Assembly (NCBI RefSeq): GCF_003992055.1
Contig: NZ_RQVD01000002.1
Location: forward strand, 154,413 to 218,412
Direction: 5' to 3'
Origin: Veillonella sp. CHU740
Lineage (GTDB): Bacteria > Bacillota > Negativicutes > Veillonellales > Veillonellaceae
Length of the DNA: 64,000 nucleotides
Position numbers and translations under genes: made by a program. Positions 1 to 10,037 of this stretch are shown one piece after another. The notes below the pieces were generated by a model. That model made no database searches. It was not told the origin of the DNA and saw only the letters and a list, made by a program, of their open reading frames with translations. Each line of letters begins with the position of its first letter. Position 1 is the first letter of the stretch.

Positions 1-410
1 TCTGCAAAGTCTAATTTACTCAACCATTCGCTATTGAAACGAACTTCTGTTTTTTCAGGATCTAAGACTTTGAAGATTTGCTCTTGATATGTTTTCGCAT
101 TGGTAATGACTTGTTCTTCTGTCAATGGAGGACGTGTCACACTTTTACCAGTAGGGTCACCGATACGAGCTGTAAAGTCACCGATTAAGATAATGACTTT
201 ATGTCCAAAATCTTGAAATAATTTCAACTTACGCAATACTACCGTATGTCCTAAGTGAATATCTGGTGCCGTTGGGTCCAAACCTAATTTAATAATCAAC
301 GGCGTATTAGTTGCCACGGATTTTTCTAATTTCTTTTTAAATTCATCTTCTGGTAAAAGATCAGCCACCCCATGGGAAATGAGGCGAAACTGTTCTGCTG
401 CACTAATCAT
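1..410 (-). CDS. tyrS: Tyrosyl-tRNA synthetase, N-terminal part (cut by window edge)
   Basis: Charges tRNA-Tyr with tyrosine. Only the first 136 or so codons are inside the window; the gene continues past position 1. The visible N-terminus carries the class I synthetase ATP-binding signature in the form HLGH within [15 protein letters not shown], followed by the typical [14 protein letters not shown] stretch, both diagnostic of bacterial TyrRS. The start ATG at 408-410 has a GGAGAT ribosome binding site just upstream. It lies 9 bp downstream of the PBP gene stop, so the two are probably co-transcribed. No T-box leader is visible in the short gap. Confidence 0.93.
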   Translation of the reverse strand, partial: MISAAEQFRLISHGVADLLPEDEFKKKLEKSVATNTPLIIKLGLDPTAPDIHLGHTVVLRKLKLFQDFGHKVIILIGDFTARIGDPTGKSVTRPPLTEEQVITNAKTYQEQIFKVLDPEKTEVRFNSEWLSKLDFA

Positions 411-419
411 ACATATCTC

Positions 420-2525
420 CTATTCTGAACCTTTCGAGGATTTAGGTACTGTAGCTGGTTCTTTTGTAGGACCTGCTTGTTTTTTAGATCCTCCATCATC
501 TGATGGTGATGGACTTTCATCATTACTTACCTCGTCTTTTTTATCCTTATCTTTATCTTTGTCATCTTTTTTGTCTTTATCGTCTTTTTTGTCTTTAGCT
601 GGATTTACATTACCTGCATAGGCTTCTTGTCCAACACCATCTGGAACAGGGAAATTAGATGCTGGCGTATTCGCTAAGACAGATTGCATATACTCACGCC
701 AGATAATCGCAGGCGTTTGACTACCTGTAATACCTCGTAAGTTCTCAGCACCGCTGTCATCACCAATCCATACTACAGTGACTAACTCAGGAGTGTATCC
801 AGCGAACCAAGCGTCTTTTTCATCATCAGTTGTTCCCGTTTTACCGGCTGCTGGTCGACCAAAGTACGCTTTAGTACCTGTACCATGTTTTACAACAGAC
901 TCCAACATATTCGTCATCATATATGCATACTTAGCATCTATAACACGAGTTTCTTCTGGAGACCCTTCTTCTACGATAGCGCCGTTACGGTCAATGATTT
1001 TTGTAATGGATACAGGTTTAACTTTCACACCATTATTTGCAAATACACCATAAGCAACAGCCAAATCAATTGGTTTAACTCCATGTGTCATACCACCTAA
1101 TGCAACCGCTAAATTATCTCGATCGCCTTCCTGGATAGTAGAAATACCCATTTTTTCTGCTAAATCTAGCACATTGGACATACCTACTTTATCGGCGGCC
1201 AATACAGCTACTACGTTATTAGAATGTGCTACCGCATTACGCATCGTCATGGCACCGTAGTGTTTACGTGAATAGTTTTGCGGTTTCCAACCATGGAACT
1301 CCGACGGTTTATCCACATACACAGTACCTGGATTATCGCCATGTTTTAAAGCTGCCAAATATACAAACGGTTTAAAGGATGAACCTGGTTGACGTACTGC
1401 CATAGTAGCACGGTTAAAGGAATCTGTTCCTCTACCACCCACCATGGCTACAATATGTCCATTATGAGGATTTATAGAAATCAATGCACCTTGAGGCTGA
1501 TGTAATCCATTTTCATCAGTATAGTAATCAGGCAAGTTTTGCATAGCTTTCTCTGCAGCACTTTGTGCTTTTCTATCGATAGTCGTATAGATTTTCATAC
1601 CTTCTTTATAGATGGCATCAGCTCCATATCGTTCAGATACTTCATTGATCACATAATCGATGAAATACCCTAAACCACCATGTTCAGATGTAGTTTCTGG
1701 TTTTTCTGCCAACTGTAAATCTGCTTGTTTTGCTTCTTCGGCTTGTGCAGGAGATAAGTAATCATATTTTACCATTTGTCCCAACACAACAGCCTGTCTA
1801 TCTTTAGCTGCTTGTAAATTGGTAAATGGGGAGTAATAGTTTGGACTTTGTGGTAATCCTGCCAATACCGCCATTTGTGCTAATGAAAGATCCTGTACAT
1901 CTTTACCAAAGTATACATGTGATGCAGTTTGTACACCATATGCACCTTGACCAAAATAAATTTGGTTCATATACATTTCTAAAATTTCTTGCTTCGTATA
2001 TTTTTGTTCAATCCGCAATGCTAACAGTGCTTCCATCACTTTACGTTTGAATGTACGATCTTGCGTTAAGAAAGCATTACGAGCTAACTGTTGCGTAATA
2101 GTAGAGCCGCCTTCAGCTACACCATCATGAGCAAGATTTACCCACAAAGCACGCATGATACCAATTGGATCAATACCATGGTGACTATAAAAACGATTAT
2201 CCTCTGTCGCAATAAATGCATTTTGAAGGTTCTTTGGCATATCTGCCAATTTCACTGGCAATCGATTTTCCGTGGAATGAACCGTCGTAATTAACTCCCC
2301 ATCAGCATCATAAATTTGAGATGAAGCTGCTGGTTTTACATTACTCACATCTGGCAACGAAGACATAGTGGCTCCTAAAAAGCCACAACCTGCGCCTGCC
2401 ACAATTAATATAAACAAGATAAAGAACATCCAAAAGGATCGTTTCCATGATGATTTTTTCTTTACCGGTTTCTTTTTCACAATCCGTCTCCGAGGAGGAA
2501 CAGACGTTGATAAACTAGGACTCAT
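420..2525 (-). CDS. Class A penicillin-binding protein (PBP1A-type transglycosylase/transpeptidase)
   Basis: Bifunctional murein synthase of 701 aa that polymerises glycan strands and cross-links their peptides outside the inner membrane. A basic cytoplasmic N-terminus is followed by one membrane helix (about residues 31-52). The GT51 transglycosylase domain shows the catalytic E108 in ATEDNRFYSHHG and the GGSTITQQLARN motif at 139-150. The transpeptidase domain shows SxxK (S382-K385), SNN (435-437) and KTGT (562-565). The C-terminus ends in a low-complexity Lys/Asp tail (about 643-669) and a Ser/Pro/Lys stretch. An AGAGGTG ribosome binding site precedes the ATG. Family assignment is firm; whether it should be called ponA or mrcA is not decided here. 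Confidence 0.95.
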   Translation of the reverse strand: MSPSLSTSVPPRRRIVKKKPVKKKSSWKRSFWMFFILFILIVAGAGCGFLGATMSSLPDVSNVKPAASSQIYDADGELITTVHSTENRLPVKLADMPKNLQNAFIATEDNRFYSHHGIDPIGIMRALWVNLAHDGVAEGGSTITQQLARNAFLTQDRTFKRKVMEALLALRIEQKYTKQEILEMYMNQIYFGQGAYGVQTASHVYFGKDVQDLSLAQMAVLAGLPQSPNYYSPFTNLQAAKDRQAVVLGQMVKYDYLSPAQAEEAKQADLQLAEKPETTSEHGGLGYFIDYVINEVSERYGADAIYKEGMKIYTTIDRKAQSAAEKAMQNLPDYYTDENGLHQPQGALISINPHNGHIVAMVGGRGTDSFNRATMAVRQPGSSFKPFVYLAALKHGDNPGTVYVDKPSEFHGWKPQNYSRKHYGAMTMRNAVAHSNNVVAVLAADKVGMSNVLDLAEKMGISTIQEGDRDNLAVALGGMTHGVKPIDLAVAYGVFANNGVKVKPVSITKIIDRNGAIVEEGSPEETRVIDAKYAYMMTNMLESVVKHGTGTKAYFGRPAAGKTGTTDDEKDAWFAGYTPELVTVVWIGDDSGAENLRGITGSQTPAIIWREYMQSVLANTPASNFPVPDGVGQEAYAGNVNPAKDKKDDKDKKDDKDKDKDKKDEVSNDESPSPSDDGGSKKQAGPTKEPATVPKSSKGSE

Positions 2526-2569
2526 ATGTCACCTCTCTAAAGCTCATTATTTCCTATAGAACTCCCTTA

Positions 2570-2600
2570 ATTATACTCTATTTGCATATTTTTGTACAAA
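2570..2600 (-). promoter_or_regulatory. Candidate promoter for the PBP gene and tyrS
   Basis: In the gap between mutS2 and the PBP gene, the minus strand has TATAAT (2570-2575) with a weak TTGTAC-like -35 element about 18 bp upstream. The perfect -10 and its position about 45 bp before the start codon support a promoter; the -35 is poor. Confidence 0.45.
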
Positions 2601-2677
2601 TCGAATTATATCCCTAGCATATCACTACAACTTAGAAAAACATGAACGTCATCAAACCAAACCTAACATAAGATTCG

Positions 2678-5056
2678 TTATTTCAACAGTACTGTAGTCG
2701 CACCTGCACCACCTTCATCTAAGCTTGCCACATCGTAATTACCAATACCAGGCAAAGTCCTTAAATATTCATGTACTCCAGCACGTAAGGCACCAGTTCC
2801 TTTACCATGTATAATACGAACAGAGTTCAACCCTGCCAAGATAGCTTGATCAATAAATCGACCTACTTCTATAACAGCTTCATCTACTGTTTTACCAATG
2901 ATGTTTAACTCCGTTGACGCCTGTTGTTGGCGAACTACAGCCATCCCTGACCGTTTCCGTTGACGATTGGACATAGGTGCAGGATTTTTTTTACGCAATA
3001 AAGCACTAGCTTCCTCACGAGTGGCTGCTAATAAATCTTTTTCTTTCACAGTCACTGTCAGTCCATTCATATCCACTTGAATCCGTTTTCCTTGAATAGC
3101 CAATATAGTGCCTAACGATTGTAAGTTATCTAGGAACACAACATCTCCCACTTGTACCTTAGTCACATCTAAACGATCTCGTTTTTCTATCACACCTGTA
3201 GGAACAGCTACATTGGATACGCCTTTTCTTGCTTTAGAAATAGCATCTTGACGCTTTTGTTTATCCGTTTCATTGAAAGAACCTTTCAACTCTTTAATGA
3301 TTTGTTCACTTTCAATACGAATTGAACGCTTCATATTTTGCGCTTCTTCGCGTGCTTTTTCTAAGATAACTTTTTTCTTATCTTGTAATGCTTTTTTATC
3401 TCGCATCACTTGGGTACGCATACGGCGAACTTCTTCTTGTTCTTTTTTCAAAGCTCGTTCTCGCTCTTGCGTTTTTCTCAGCTCTTGATTTAAGTCACGA
3501 AGCATATCTTCCATAGCACTGCGTCCATTCAGCTCCCACTGTTTACGGGCTAAGTCTACCACCTCTTGTGGTAACCCTAAACGTGCGGCAATGCTAAGTG
3601 CATGCGAACTACCTGCTACGCCAATATGTAAACGATATGTTGGACGCAAAGTTCTTTCATCAAACTCTACATGACCATTTTCGACACCTTCCGTTTGGTA
3701 TGCATAAGTTTTCAACTCATTATAATGAGTGCTGACCATCATTAATGCGCCCTTTTTACGGAAGTATTCAATAATGGCAATCCCCAACGCACTTCCTTCT
3801 TCTGGATCTGTACCAGACCCCAACTCATCAAGAAGTACTAAATCATTAGGTCCTACTTTTTTTAGAATCCTAATGACCTGCGACATATGGGCAGAGAAGG
3901 TACTTAAGCTAGCTTCAATGCTTTGTTCATCTCCAATATCCGCATAAATATGGTGAAAGATTGGTAACGTAGACCCACTGTCCGCTGGAATACATAATCC
4001 ACTTTGGTTCATCAATGCCAATAGCCCTAAAGTCTTTAAGGATACCGTTTTACCCCCAGTGTTGGAACCGGTAATCAGTAAAATACGATACTTTGTCCCC
4101 AAAGTGATGGTAGTAGGCACCACCACATTAGGAGCCAACATAGGATGACGAGCTTGTAGTAGGTTTACTTCTCGACCTTGGCTGATGGTGGCACGAACAG
4201 CTTTCATCCGTATAGCCAGCTCCGCCTTACCATACACAAATTCTACGTGAGATACACGCTTACATGCATCCAGTAATGTATCTGCATGAGCTCGTACAAG
4301 TTCTGTTAGTTCTTTGTAAATACGAAGTACTTCTTGTTCCTCTGCCAAGGTAGCTTCTTGCAATTCATTATTTAAATCTACCAACCGCATAGGCTCAATA
4401 TATAAAGTGGCACCTGTCGCAGATCTATCATGGATAAGACCAGGAAATGCTCCTCGATATTCTTGTTTTACAGGAATGACGTAGCGATTATTACGCATAG
4501 TCACGATAGCTTCTTGAAAGTATTTTTGATTATCCTTATCTTGTAATATCCGCTGTAAATCATTTTTTATGGCATTCTTTGTGCGACTCATGGTCATACG
4601 CAACTGTTGTAGTTTCGGTGTAGCACTATCCAATAACACACCATAGGCATCGAAAGTCCGTTCAAAGCGTTTTGTCAACTTATCATGACTTGGTAAATCC
4701 TGTACCCACAAAGATAATAATGGATAGAGCAAATACTTTTCTTTAAAAAAACGATGCATCCGATTATATGCCAAGATAGTGGTATGCAAGTCCCAAAGCT
4801 CTTCTCGAGTCAAAATGATTTCTTTACGACTTTTTGAACAGGTAGTACGAATATCTTTCGTGCCACTGATAGGTTGCTCCACTTCTTGTTCTAAGGAGCG
4901 CATAGCTTCCACAGTTTCATCTAGAGCATCTTCAATTTTTTGACGGTTGTGCATAGGTTGCAAATTTAGTGCATATTCTTTAGCAATGGCAGATGAACAC
5001 ACATCAGCTAGCTTTTGTCGTATATGTTGAAAGTCTAAGACTTGTTCACTATTCAT
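2678..5056 (-). CDS. mutS2: MutS2 family ATPase/endonuclease
   Basis: MutS2 proteins bind branched DNA or collided ribosomes rather than mismatches; family members act in anti-recombination or ribosome rescue. The 792-aa product has the usual family length. It shows a P-loop GSNTGGKT, a Walker B LVLLDELGSGTDPEEG, a long charged coiled-coil (roughly residues 510-620) and a C-terminal Smr nuclease domain with IHGKGTGALR. The mismatch-recognition N-terminal domain of MutS is absent, as expected. The start codon overlaps the stop of the upstream U32-family gene by one base (TAATG), so the two are translationally coupled. Confidence 0.95.
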   Translation of the reverse strand: MNSEQVLDFQHIRQKLADVCSSAIAKEYALNLQPMHNRQKIEDALDETVEAMRSLEQEVEQPISGTKDIRTTCSKSRKEIILTREELWDLHTTILAYNRMHRFFKEKYLLYPLLSLWVQDLPSHDKLTKRFERTFDAYGVLLDSATPKLQQLRMTMSRTKNAIKNDLQRILQDKDNQKYFQEAIVTMRNNRYVIPVKQEYRGAFPGLIHDRSATGATLYIEPMRLVDLNNELQEATLAEEQEVLRIYKELTELVRAHADTLLDACKRVSHVEFVYGKAELAIRMKAVRATISQGREVNLLQARHPMLAPNVVVPTTITLGTKYRILLITGSNTGGKTVSLKTLGLLALMNQSGLCIPADSGSTLPIFHHIYADIGDEQSIEASLSTFSAHMSQVIRILKKVGPNDLVLLDELGSGTDPEEGSALGIAIIEYFRKKGALMMVSTHYNELKTYAYQTEGVENGHVEFDERTLRPTYRLHIGVAGSSHALSIAARLGLPQEVVDLARKQWELNGRSAMEDMLRDLNQELRKTQERERALKKEQEEVRRMRTQVMRDKKALQDKKKVILEKAREEAQNMKRSIRIESEQIIKELKGSFNETDKQKRQDAISKARKGVSNVAVPTGVIEKRDRLDVTKVQVGDVVFLDNLQSLGTILAIQGKRIQVDMNGLTVTVKEKDLLAATREEASALLRKKNPAPMSNRQRKRSGMAVVRQQQASTELNIIGKTVDEAVIEVGRFIDQAILAGLNSVRIIHGKGTGALRAGVHEYLRTLPGIGNYDVASLDEGGAGATTVLLK

Positions 5057-7512
5057 TATGATTCCCCTAAAATTCCTTTAAAAAAGTGTCCCCGTGTGAT
5101 ATGAGTAGCTCCTTCTTTGCTCGGTGCTTTTACAGCCCCCTCTAGTAATTGATGATACATACTCACCTCTTTATCAATCCATTTAGGACCTCGTTGCCTT
5201 CCATCAATGACCAACCGTTGTAACCCAGAACGGCGTAAGTCGTCGATATAGCTTTTCATATCTAGCTCTCGGCTATTCATAATATGGGTACGACAGAATG
5301 GATCTGTATAGATAGGGAATATCTCACCTTTTCTATCTTGTAAGGAATACTCTTTTTTCGTGCATACTAAAGGGCATCCCCGTTTATAGCCTGTACCTGC
5401 AAAACTGCTGATAGGACAATACTCTGAAATCATCAGCTCCACACGACCTTGTACAATAGCACCAATGGGCATAATTCCTTTACTGGCCATCGTATTCATT
5501 TGATATAATGTCGCTTCTAAGGACACATTGACAGTACTAAATCCTAAATCATTCAATATTCCTAAGGTTTGAGAATTGAAAGTTTGCAAACCTGTATCAC
5601 CTTCCACCACACCGGTATATCCCAGTTGATGCAACACTTCCAAAGCCCCTAGGAAATGTACTCGAATTCCATCTGGATTGGCTTGTACCATATGGGATAC
5701 CATATCTCTGAAAGCGGTACTTTCATTATCCTTAATCACCCTTGGGGTACTAAATACAATTTCTTTGTTAGCCTCACGGCACATTTGTACAGCTTCTTGA
5801 TATACAGAATCTGCCACTGGGATTCTGTGTAATGGGTCGCCAAACACAATACGGTCTACTGGTGTCTTGACTGCCTGCTGCAGGCCTTCTAAGGAATCCA
5901 CTAAGATTTCTAATTGTTTTGTATTAGATTCTAGGATATCCGCCTGTGTAAATCCTAACACCTGTCCTACAGTTTTTGTCATATCACCCAATAGTTCCAT
6001 CCCATTTGGCAAATTCTCTTTACGAGCTTCCCAGGACTCGACGTATTGACCGATAAGTAATTCCTCCATAGCATCTACAGCACTTCTTCGAAGGCTATTC
6101 AAGACACTGCTAGGCCACATATAAGGCCCCTCTGGAACTGTTACATGGTCTAAATCAAATAGCGTATTCCCTAAACGACCTAATTGCTCCGTAATTTTCT
6201 CCACAGAGGTAGGTTTGTTATTAGCAATTTGTAATACATATTCATCAGTGACAGTTACGGTTTGACCAGACTCTAACATCATCGTCAATGACACTGTACT
6301 TCCTTCTTCACCATGTAAGAACATATAGGATTTGTATTTACGAGTAAAATCTTTTAACCCCCGTTGTTTGGTGTATCCACCTTGGCTAGCACGATAGACC
6401 TTGCCTGCACTAACAGCTTCTGTAAGTGGAATCCGACATATATCACGATCAAAAGTCATATCCGCCGTCACCGTAATATAGTGCACATCTCCCGTATGGG
6501 CGATGACTTTCAGCAAGTCGCCTTCTGCTACAGCCTCATTAGTGCACAAGACCAGCATACGTCCTTTAACCTGCCCTTCCCCAAGGTATTTCCCTAAATG
6601 GTTAGGCGCACTGATGGTCATCATAGACTTGGAACCATTATTTTCTAAGTAGGCTGTAGAGAAACCACGATTAAATCCCTCTTCTAAACGAGCGAAATCT
6701 TCCTGTGTCGCCTGTCCCGCACGATCAATTATGGTCCGATACGTGCCGATGACTTCATGCACATAGCTTACCTTTTTCATACGACCTTCTACTTTAAATG
6801 AAGCCACACCTGCTTCTATAAGTTCTTTCATATAGGCACTATAGTTCAAATCCTTAGGGCTCATAATATAAGTTTCTTTGTCGTGTGTAATTTGCTCACC
6901 ATCTAAAGTAACCAATTGGTATGGCAAGCGACATGGTTGGGCACAAGATCCACGGTTGCCACTACGACCACCGATAAAACTACTCATCAAACATTGTCCT
7001 GAATAAGATATACAAAGGGCCCCATGAATAAATACTTCTATTTCAGCCTTTGCATGTGCACAAATATGACGAATCTCATCTAAGCTCAGTTCCCTAGATA
7101 GAACCACTCTTGTAAATCCTAAGCGTTCTAGAAATTGTACGGTCTCTAAATTGGTAGCTGTCATTTGGGTACTTCCATGAAGTTCTAGAGAAGGTGCTAC
7201 TTGACGAGCAATTCTTGCCACACCCAAATCTTGTACAATAATGCCGTCTACACCAATGCGTTCTAACTCACGTAGATGATCTGCTAAAGCTTTGCTTTCA
7301 CGGTCACCTACTAGAATATTTACGGTTACATAAATACCCACTTGTAATATATGGGCTAGGCGCAGAGCTTCTCGCAACTCATCGTACTCAAAATTTCCCG
7401 CATGAGATCTCGCATTGAATACCTTGCCGCCTAGATAAATGGCATCAGCCCCTGCTTCAAGGGCTGCCATGAAGTTTTCCATTGTCCCTGCTGGGGCTAA
7501 TAATTCCATCAT
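5056..7512 (-). CDS. U32 family peptidase-like protein (DUF3656-containing, RlhA-like)
   Basis: An 818-aa member of the U32 family. Although called peptidases, characterised relatives act in RNA hydroxylation (RlhA, 23S rRNA C2501), tRNA hydroxylation (TrhP) or ubiquinone hydroxylation (UbiU/V), using an Fe-S cluster. The N-terminal TIM-barrel part starts MELLAPAGTMENFMAALEAG. The family cysteine cluster is visible (C in SGQCLMSS, then GSCAQPCR). A second Cys-rich patch (EYCPISSF, GCPLVC, DPFCRTH) lies near the C-terminus, as in the long two-module Firmicutes form. RlhA-type rRNA modification is the best guess but is not proven. It is separated from pheT by 71 bp with a hairpin and is coupled to mutS2. 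Confidence 0.85.
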   Translation of the reverse strand: MMELLAPAGTMENFMAALEAGADAIYLGGKVFNARSHAGNFEYDELREALRLAHILQVGIYVTVNILVGDRESKALADHLRELERIGVDGIIVQDLGVARIARQVAPSLELHGSTQMTATNLETVQFLERLGFTRVVLSRELSLDEIRHICAHAKAEIEVFIHGALCISYSGQCLMSSFIGGRSGNRGSCAQPCRLPYQLVTLDGEQITHDKETYIMSPKDLNYSAYMKELIEAGVASFKVEGRMKKVSYVHEVIGTYRTIIDRAGQATQEDFARLEEGFNRGFSTAYLENNGSKSMMTISAPNHLGKYLGEGQVKGRMLVLCTNEAVAEGDLLKVIAHTGDVHYITVTADMTFDRDICRIPLTEAVSAGKVYRASQGGYTKQRGLKDFTRKYKSYMFLHGEEGSTVSLTMMLESGQTVTVTDEYVLQIANNKPTSVEKITEQLGRLGNTLFDLDHVTVPEGPYMWPSSVLNSLRRSAVDAMEELLIGQYVESWEARKENLPNGMELLGDMTKTVGQVLGFTQADILESNTKQLEILVDSLEGLQQAVKTPVDRIVFGDPLHRIPVADSVYQEAVQMCREANKEIVFSTPRVIKDNESTAFRDMVSHMVQANPDGIRVHFLGALEVLHQLGYTGVVEGDTGLQTFNSQTLGILNDLGFSTVNVSLEATLYQMNTMASKGIMPIGAIVQGRVELMISEYCPISSFAGTGYKRGCPLVCTKKEYSLQDRKGEIFPIYTDPFCRTHIMNSRELDMKSYIDDLRRSGLQRLVIDGRQRGPKWIDKEVSMYHQLLEGAVKAPSKEGATHITRGHFFKGILGES

Positions 7513-7527
7513 AACTCCTTAATACTA

Positions 7528-7558
7528 AATCGGTCACCCCTGAAAGAGATGACCGATT
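7528..7558 (-). terminator. Hairpin between pheT and the U32 gene
   Basis: A perfect 9-bp inverted repeat (AATCGGTCA / TGACCGATT) lies 26 bp after the pheT stop. On the minus strand the following T-run is short and interrupted, so it may be a weak terminator or an mRNA processing/stability hairpin ahead of the next gene. Confidence 0.5.
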
Positions 7559-7583
7559 CTATACATCCCGTAGGATTTACATG

Positions 7584-10028
7584 TTATCGTAATGTACAAC
7601 CTTTATCAGCTAATGTTGCTAAAATCGCTTGGATTCTATCTTCAAAATCAGCATCTACCAATGTTCCTTCATGAGAACGGAAAGATAACGTATACGCTAA
7701 ACTACGATATCCTTCTTGAATATGTTCTCCTTCATATACGTCAAAGATACGAACATCTTCTAAATACTGGCCGCCTTCTTGCTCCATGACAGTCAAAATT
7801 TCACCAGCTTGTACCGTTTTTGGTGCCACAATCGCTAAGTCACGACTTGTACCAGGGAATTTAGAAATACCTGTGAAAGAAATACCTTTACGGTTTACTT
7901 GTAACAATGCTTCTAAATCCATTTCGAACAAGTACGCTTTACCATTGATATCATAATGGCTTGCAACTTGTGGATGCAATTCACCAAAACGTACGATTTC
8001 TACACCATCTACAGTGATACTAGCACTCACACCTGGATGTAAATAATGTTCTTGGCTGCGGCTGATTTCATACTCTTCAACACCAAGATTTGCTAATACA
8101 GATTCAATAATACCTTTTAGATCATAGAAGTCTACATTTCTAGCTGCTACATTCCATTCTTGGCGATCCCATTTGCCGAGGATAACCCCTGCTGCCATCA
8201 TGCGTTCTTTTGGTAATTCAGTAAGTGGCAACGCATTAGGTTCGTATACAGCAGCCACTTCAAAGACAGCTAAGTCTAAATTCTTTTGTGCTACATTGCG
8301 TTTTGCTGTTTCTAATACGCTAGGCACCAAAGTAGTACGCATTACAGGGAATTCCTCTGAAATTGGGTTCAGAATAGGAATCGCTTGATGTCTCCTATCT
8401 GTTTCAGGAATCAACAAATCTTGCAAACTATCTTTATGCATGAAACTGAAAGTAATAATTTCATCTAAACCAGATTCAGCCAACGCATGTTTCACATCAT
8501 GCACTAACGCATGCATAGGGGATACTGTACCCGTTTGGATTCGTGCCAATGGCGTAGTAGGTGCAATATTATCATAATTATGAATACGCGCTACTTCTTC
8601 CGCAATATCTGGCATGCCTGTTACATCATCACGCCAAGATGGAATAGTAGCCACTAATGTCTCACCATCAACTTTCACACCGAAGGATAAGGTTGTTAAA
8701 ATGCTAACCATCTCTTCTTCTGCAATATTCGTACCCAAATACGCATTCACAGCTTCACTCGTGAAAGACACTGTACGCACTTCTTTCACAGTTGGATATA
8801 CATCGATTACACCTTTTGCTACGGTAGCACCTGGTGTAATATCCAATAACAATTGTGCTGCTCGATCTAATGCCAATGGTGTCACTTCGCTATTCACACC
8901 ACGTTCAAAACGGCCAGATGCTTCAGAGCGTAAACCTAATGCACGAGAGGTACGACGAATGGATGCTCCATTAAAGACAGCAGCTTCCAATACAACCGTT
9001 GTTGTTTCATTGGATACTTCGCTATCAGCCCCACCCATCACACCAGCTACCCCTACAGGACGGTCAGCATCAGCGATAACAAGCATAGTATCTGCTAATG
9101 TGCGATCATTGCTGTCTAAGGTTTGAATTACTTCTCCCTCTGTAGCTTTACGAGCCACTAAACTATGTCCATGAAGATGATCATAGTCGTAAGCATGCAT
9201 TGGTTGACCTAATTCTAACATCACATAATTCGTTACGTCCACCACATTATTGATAGGACGAATACCGCAATTACGCAAACGATTTTGTAGCCATAATGGA
9301 GATTTTTGAACTGTTACGTTTTCAATCAAACGCCCCATGAAACGAGAGCATAACTCTGTATCAGCAATAGAAATATTCAAACGACCTTCAATGGATAGTC
9401 CCTCTTCTGGTACTGTCACAGCTGGGAATATAGCCTCTGTTTTATCTAATACTGCGAATTCACGACTTAAACCAACCATGGAAAAACAATCTGCACGGTT
9501 TGGCGTCAACTCAAATTCATAGACCACATCAGTAAGACCTAGTACTTCTTTTACATCTTGTCCAATAGCTGTACCTTCAGGGAAGATATAAATACCAGTA
9601 GCTTCTTCTGGCAATACTACATCTGTGGATAAGCCGAACTCAGCCACAGAACAGAACATGCCTTCTGATGTTTGTCCACGAAGTTTGCCTTTTTTAATTT
9701 CTGTACCATCTGCCAAACGAGATTTATGATACGCCACAGGGACAATCTGTCCTACTGCTACATTCGTAGCGGCTGTTACGATTTGTTTCGTAACTGGCTC
9801 CCCTTCTTCGGTTAAGCATTCTACTTGGCATACTTGCAATTTATCTGCATCAGGATGTTTCGTAATTTCTACGATTTTTCCTGTATAGATTTTTTTTATA
9901 CCTGTATCACAGTTAATGACTTCCTCTACAGGAATACCCGCTTGTGTTAAGGTATCTGCAAACTCTTGAGGATTCTCGCCAATATTCACAGATACATAGT
10001 CTTTCATCCATTGTAAACTAGCTTTCAC
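7584..10028 (-). CDS. pheT: Phenylalanyl-tRNA synthetase beta subunit
   Basis: Beta chain of the alpha2-beta2 phenylalanyl-tRNA synthetase, 814 aa, normal length for the bacterial family. The N-terminal tRNA-binding (EMAP/OB) domain carries ITKHPDADKLQVCQV. It is followed by B3/4 editing and B5 domains (RPINNVVDVTNYVMLELGQP; EVARIHNYDNI) and a C-terminal ferredoxin-fold anticodon-binding domain (ISKFPGTSRDLAIV). It starts 9 bp after pheS and must be co-translated with it to form the holoenzyme. Confidence 0.97.
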   Translation of the reverse strand: MKASLQWMKDYVSVNIGENPQEFADTLTQAGIPVEEVINCDTGIKKIYTGKIVEITKHPDADKLQVCQVECLTEEGEPVTKQIVTAATNVAVGQIVPVAYHKSRLADGTEIKKGKLRGQTSEGMFCSVAEFGLSTDVVLPEEATGIYIFPEGTAIGQDVKEVLGLTDVVYEFELTPNRADCFSMVGLSREFAVLDKTEAIFPAVTVPEEGLSIEGRLNISIADTELCSRFMGRLIENVTVQKSPLWLQNRLRNCGIRPINNVVDVTNYVMLELGQPMHAYDYDHLHGHSLVARKATEGEVIQTLDSNDRTLADTMLVIADADRPVGVAGVMGGADSEVSNETTTVVLEAAVFNGASIRRTSRALGLRSEASGRFERGVNSEVTPLALDRAAQLLLDITPGATVAKGVIDVYPTVKEVRTVSFTSEAVNAYLGTNIAEEEMVSILTTLSFGVKVDGETLVATIPSWRDDVTGMPDIAEEVARIHNYDNIAPTTPLARIQTGTVSPMHALVHDVKHALAESGLDEIITFSFMHKDSLQDLLIPETDRRHQAIPILNPISEEFPVMRTTLVPSVLETAKRNVAQKNLDLAVFEVAAVYEPNALPLTELPKERMMAAGVILGKWDRQEWNVAARNVDFYDLKGIIESVLANLGVEEYEISRSQEHYLHPGVSASITVDGVEIVRFGELHPQVASHYDINGKAYLFEMDLEALLQVNRKGISFTGISKFPGTSRDLAIVAPKTVQAGEILTVMEQEGGQYLEDVRIFDVYEGEHIQEGYRSLAYTLSFRSHEGTLVDADFEDRIQAILATLADKGCTLR

Positions 10029-10037
10029 GATAACCTC

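Noticed and set aside
379..621. Plus-strand frame of about 80 codons opposite the PBP tail
   Set aside because: Product is a Ser/Leu low-complexity run that mirrors the Lys/Asp tail on the other strand; no ribosome binding site, and it overlaps two real genes.
8614..9126. Plus-strand frame of 170 codons inside pheT
   Set aside because: Lies fully antisense to a conserved synthetase gene, with no start signals and no known domain.
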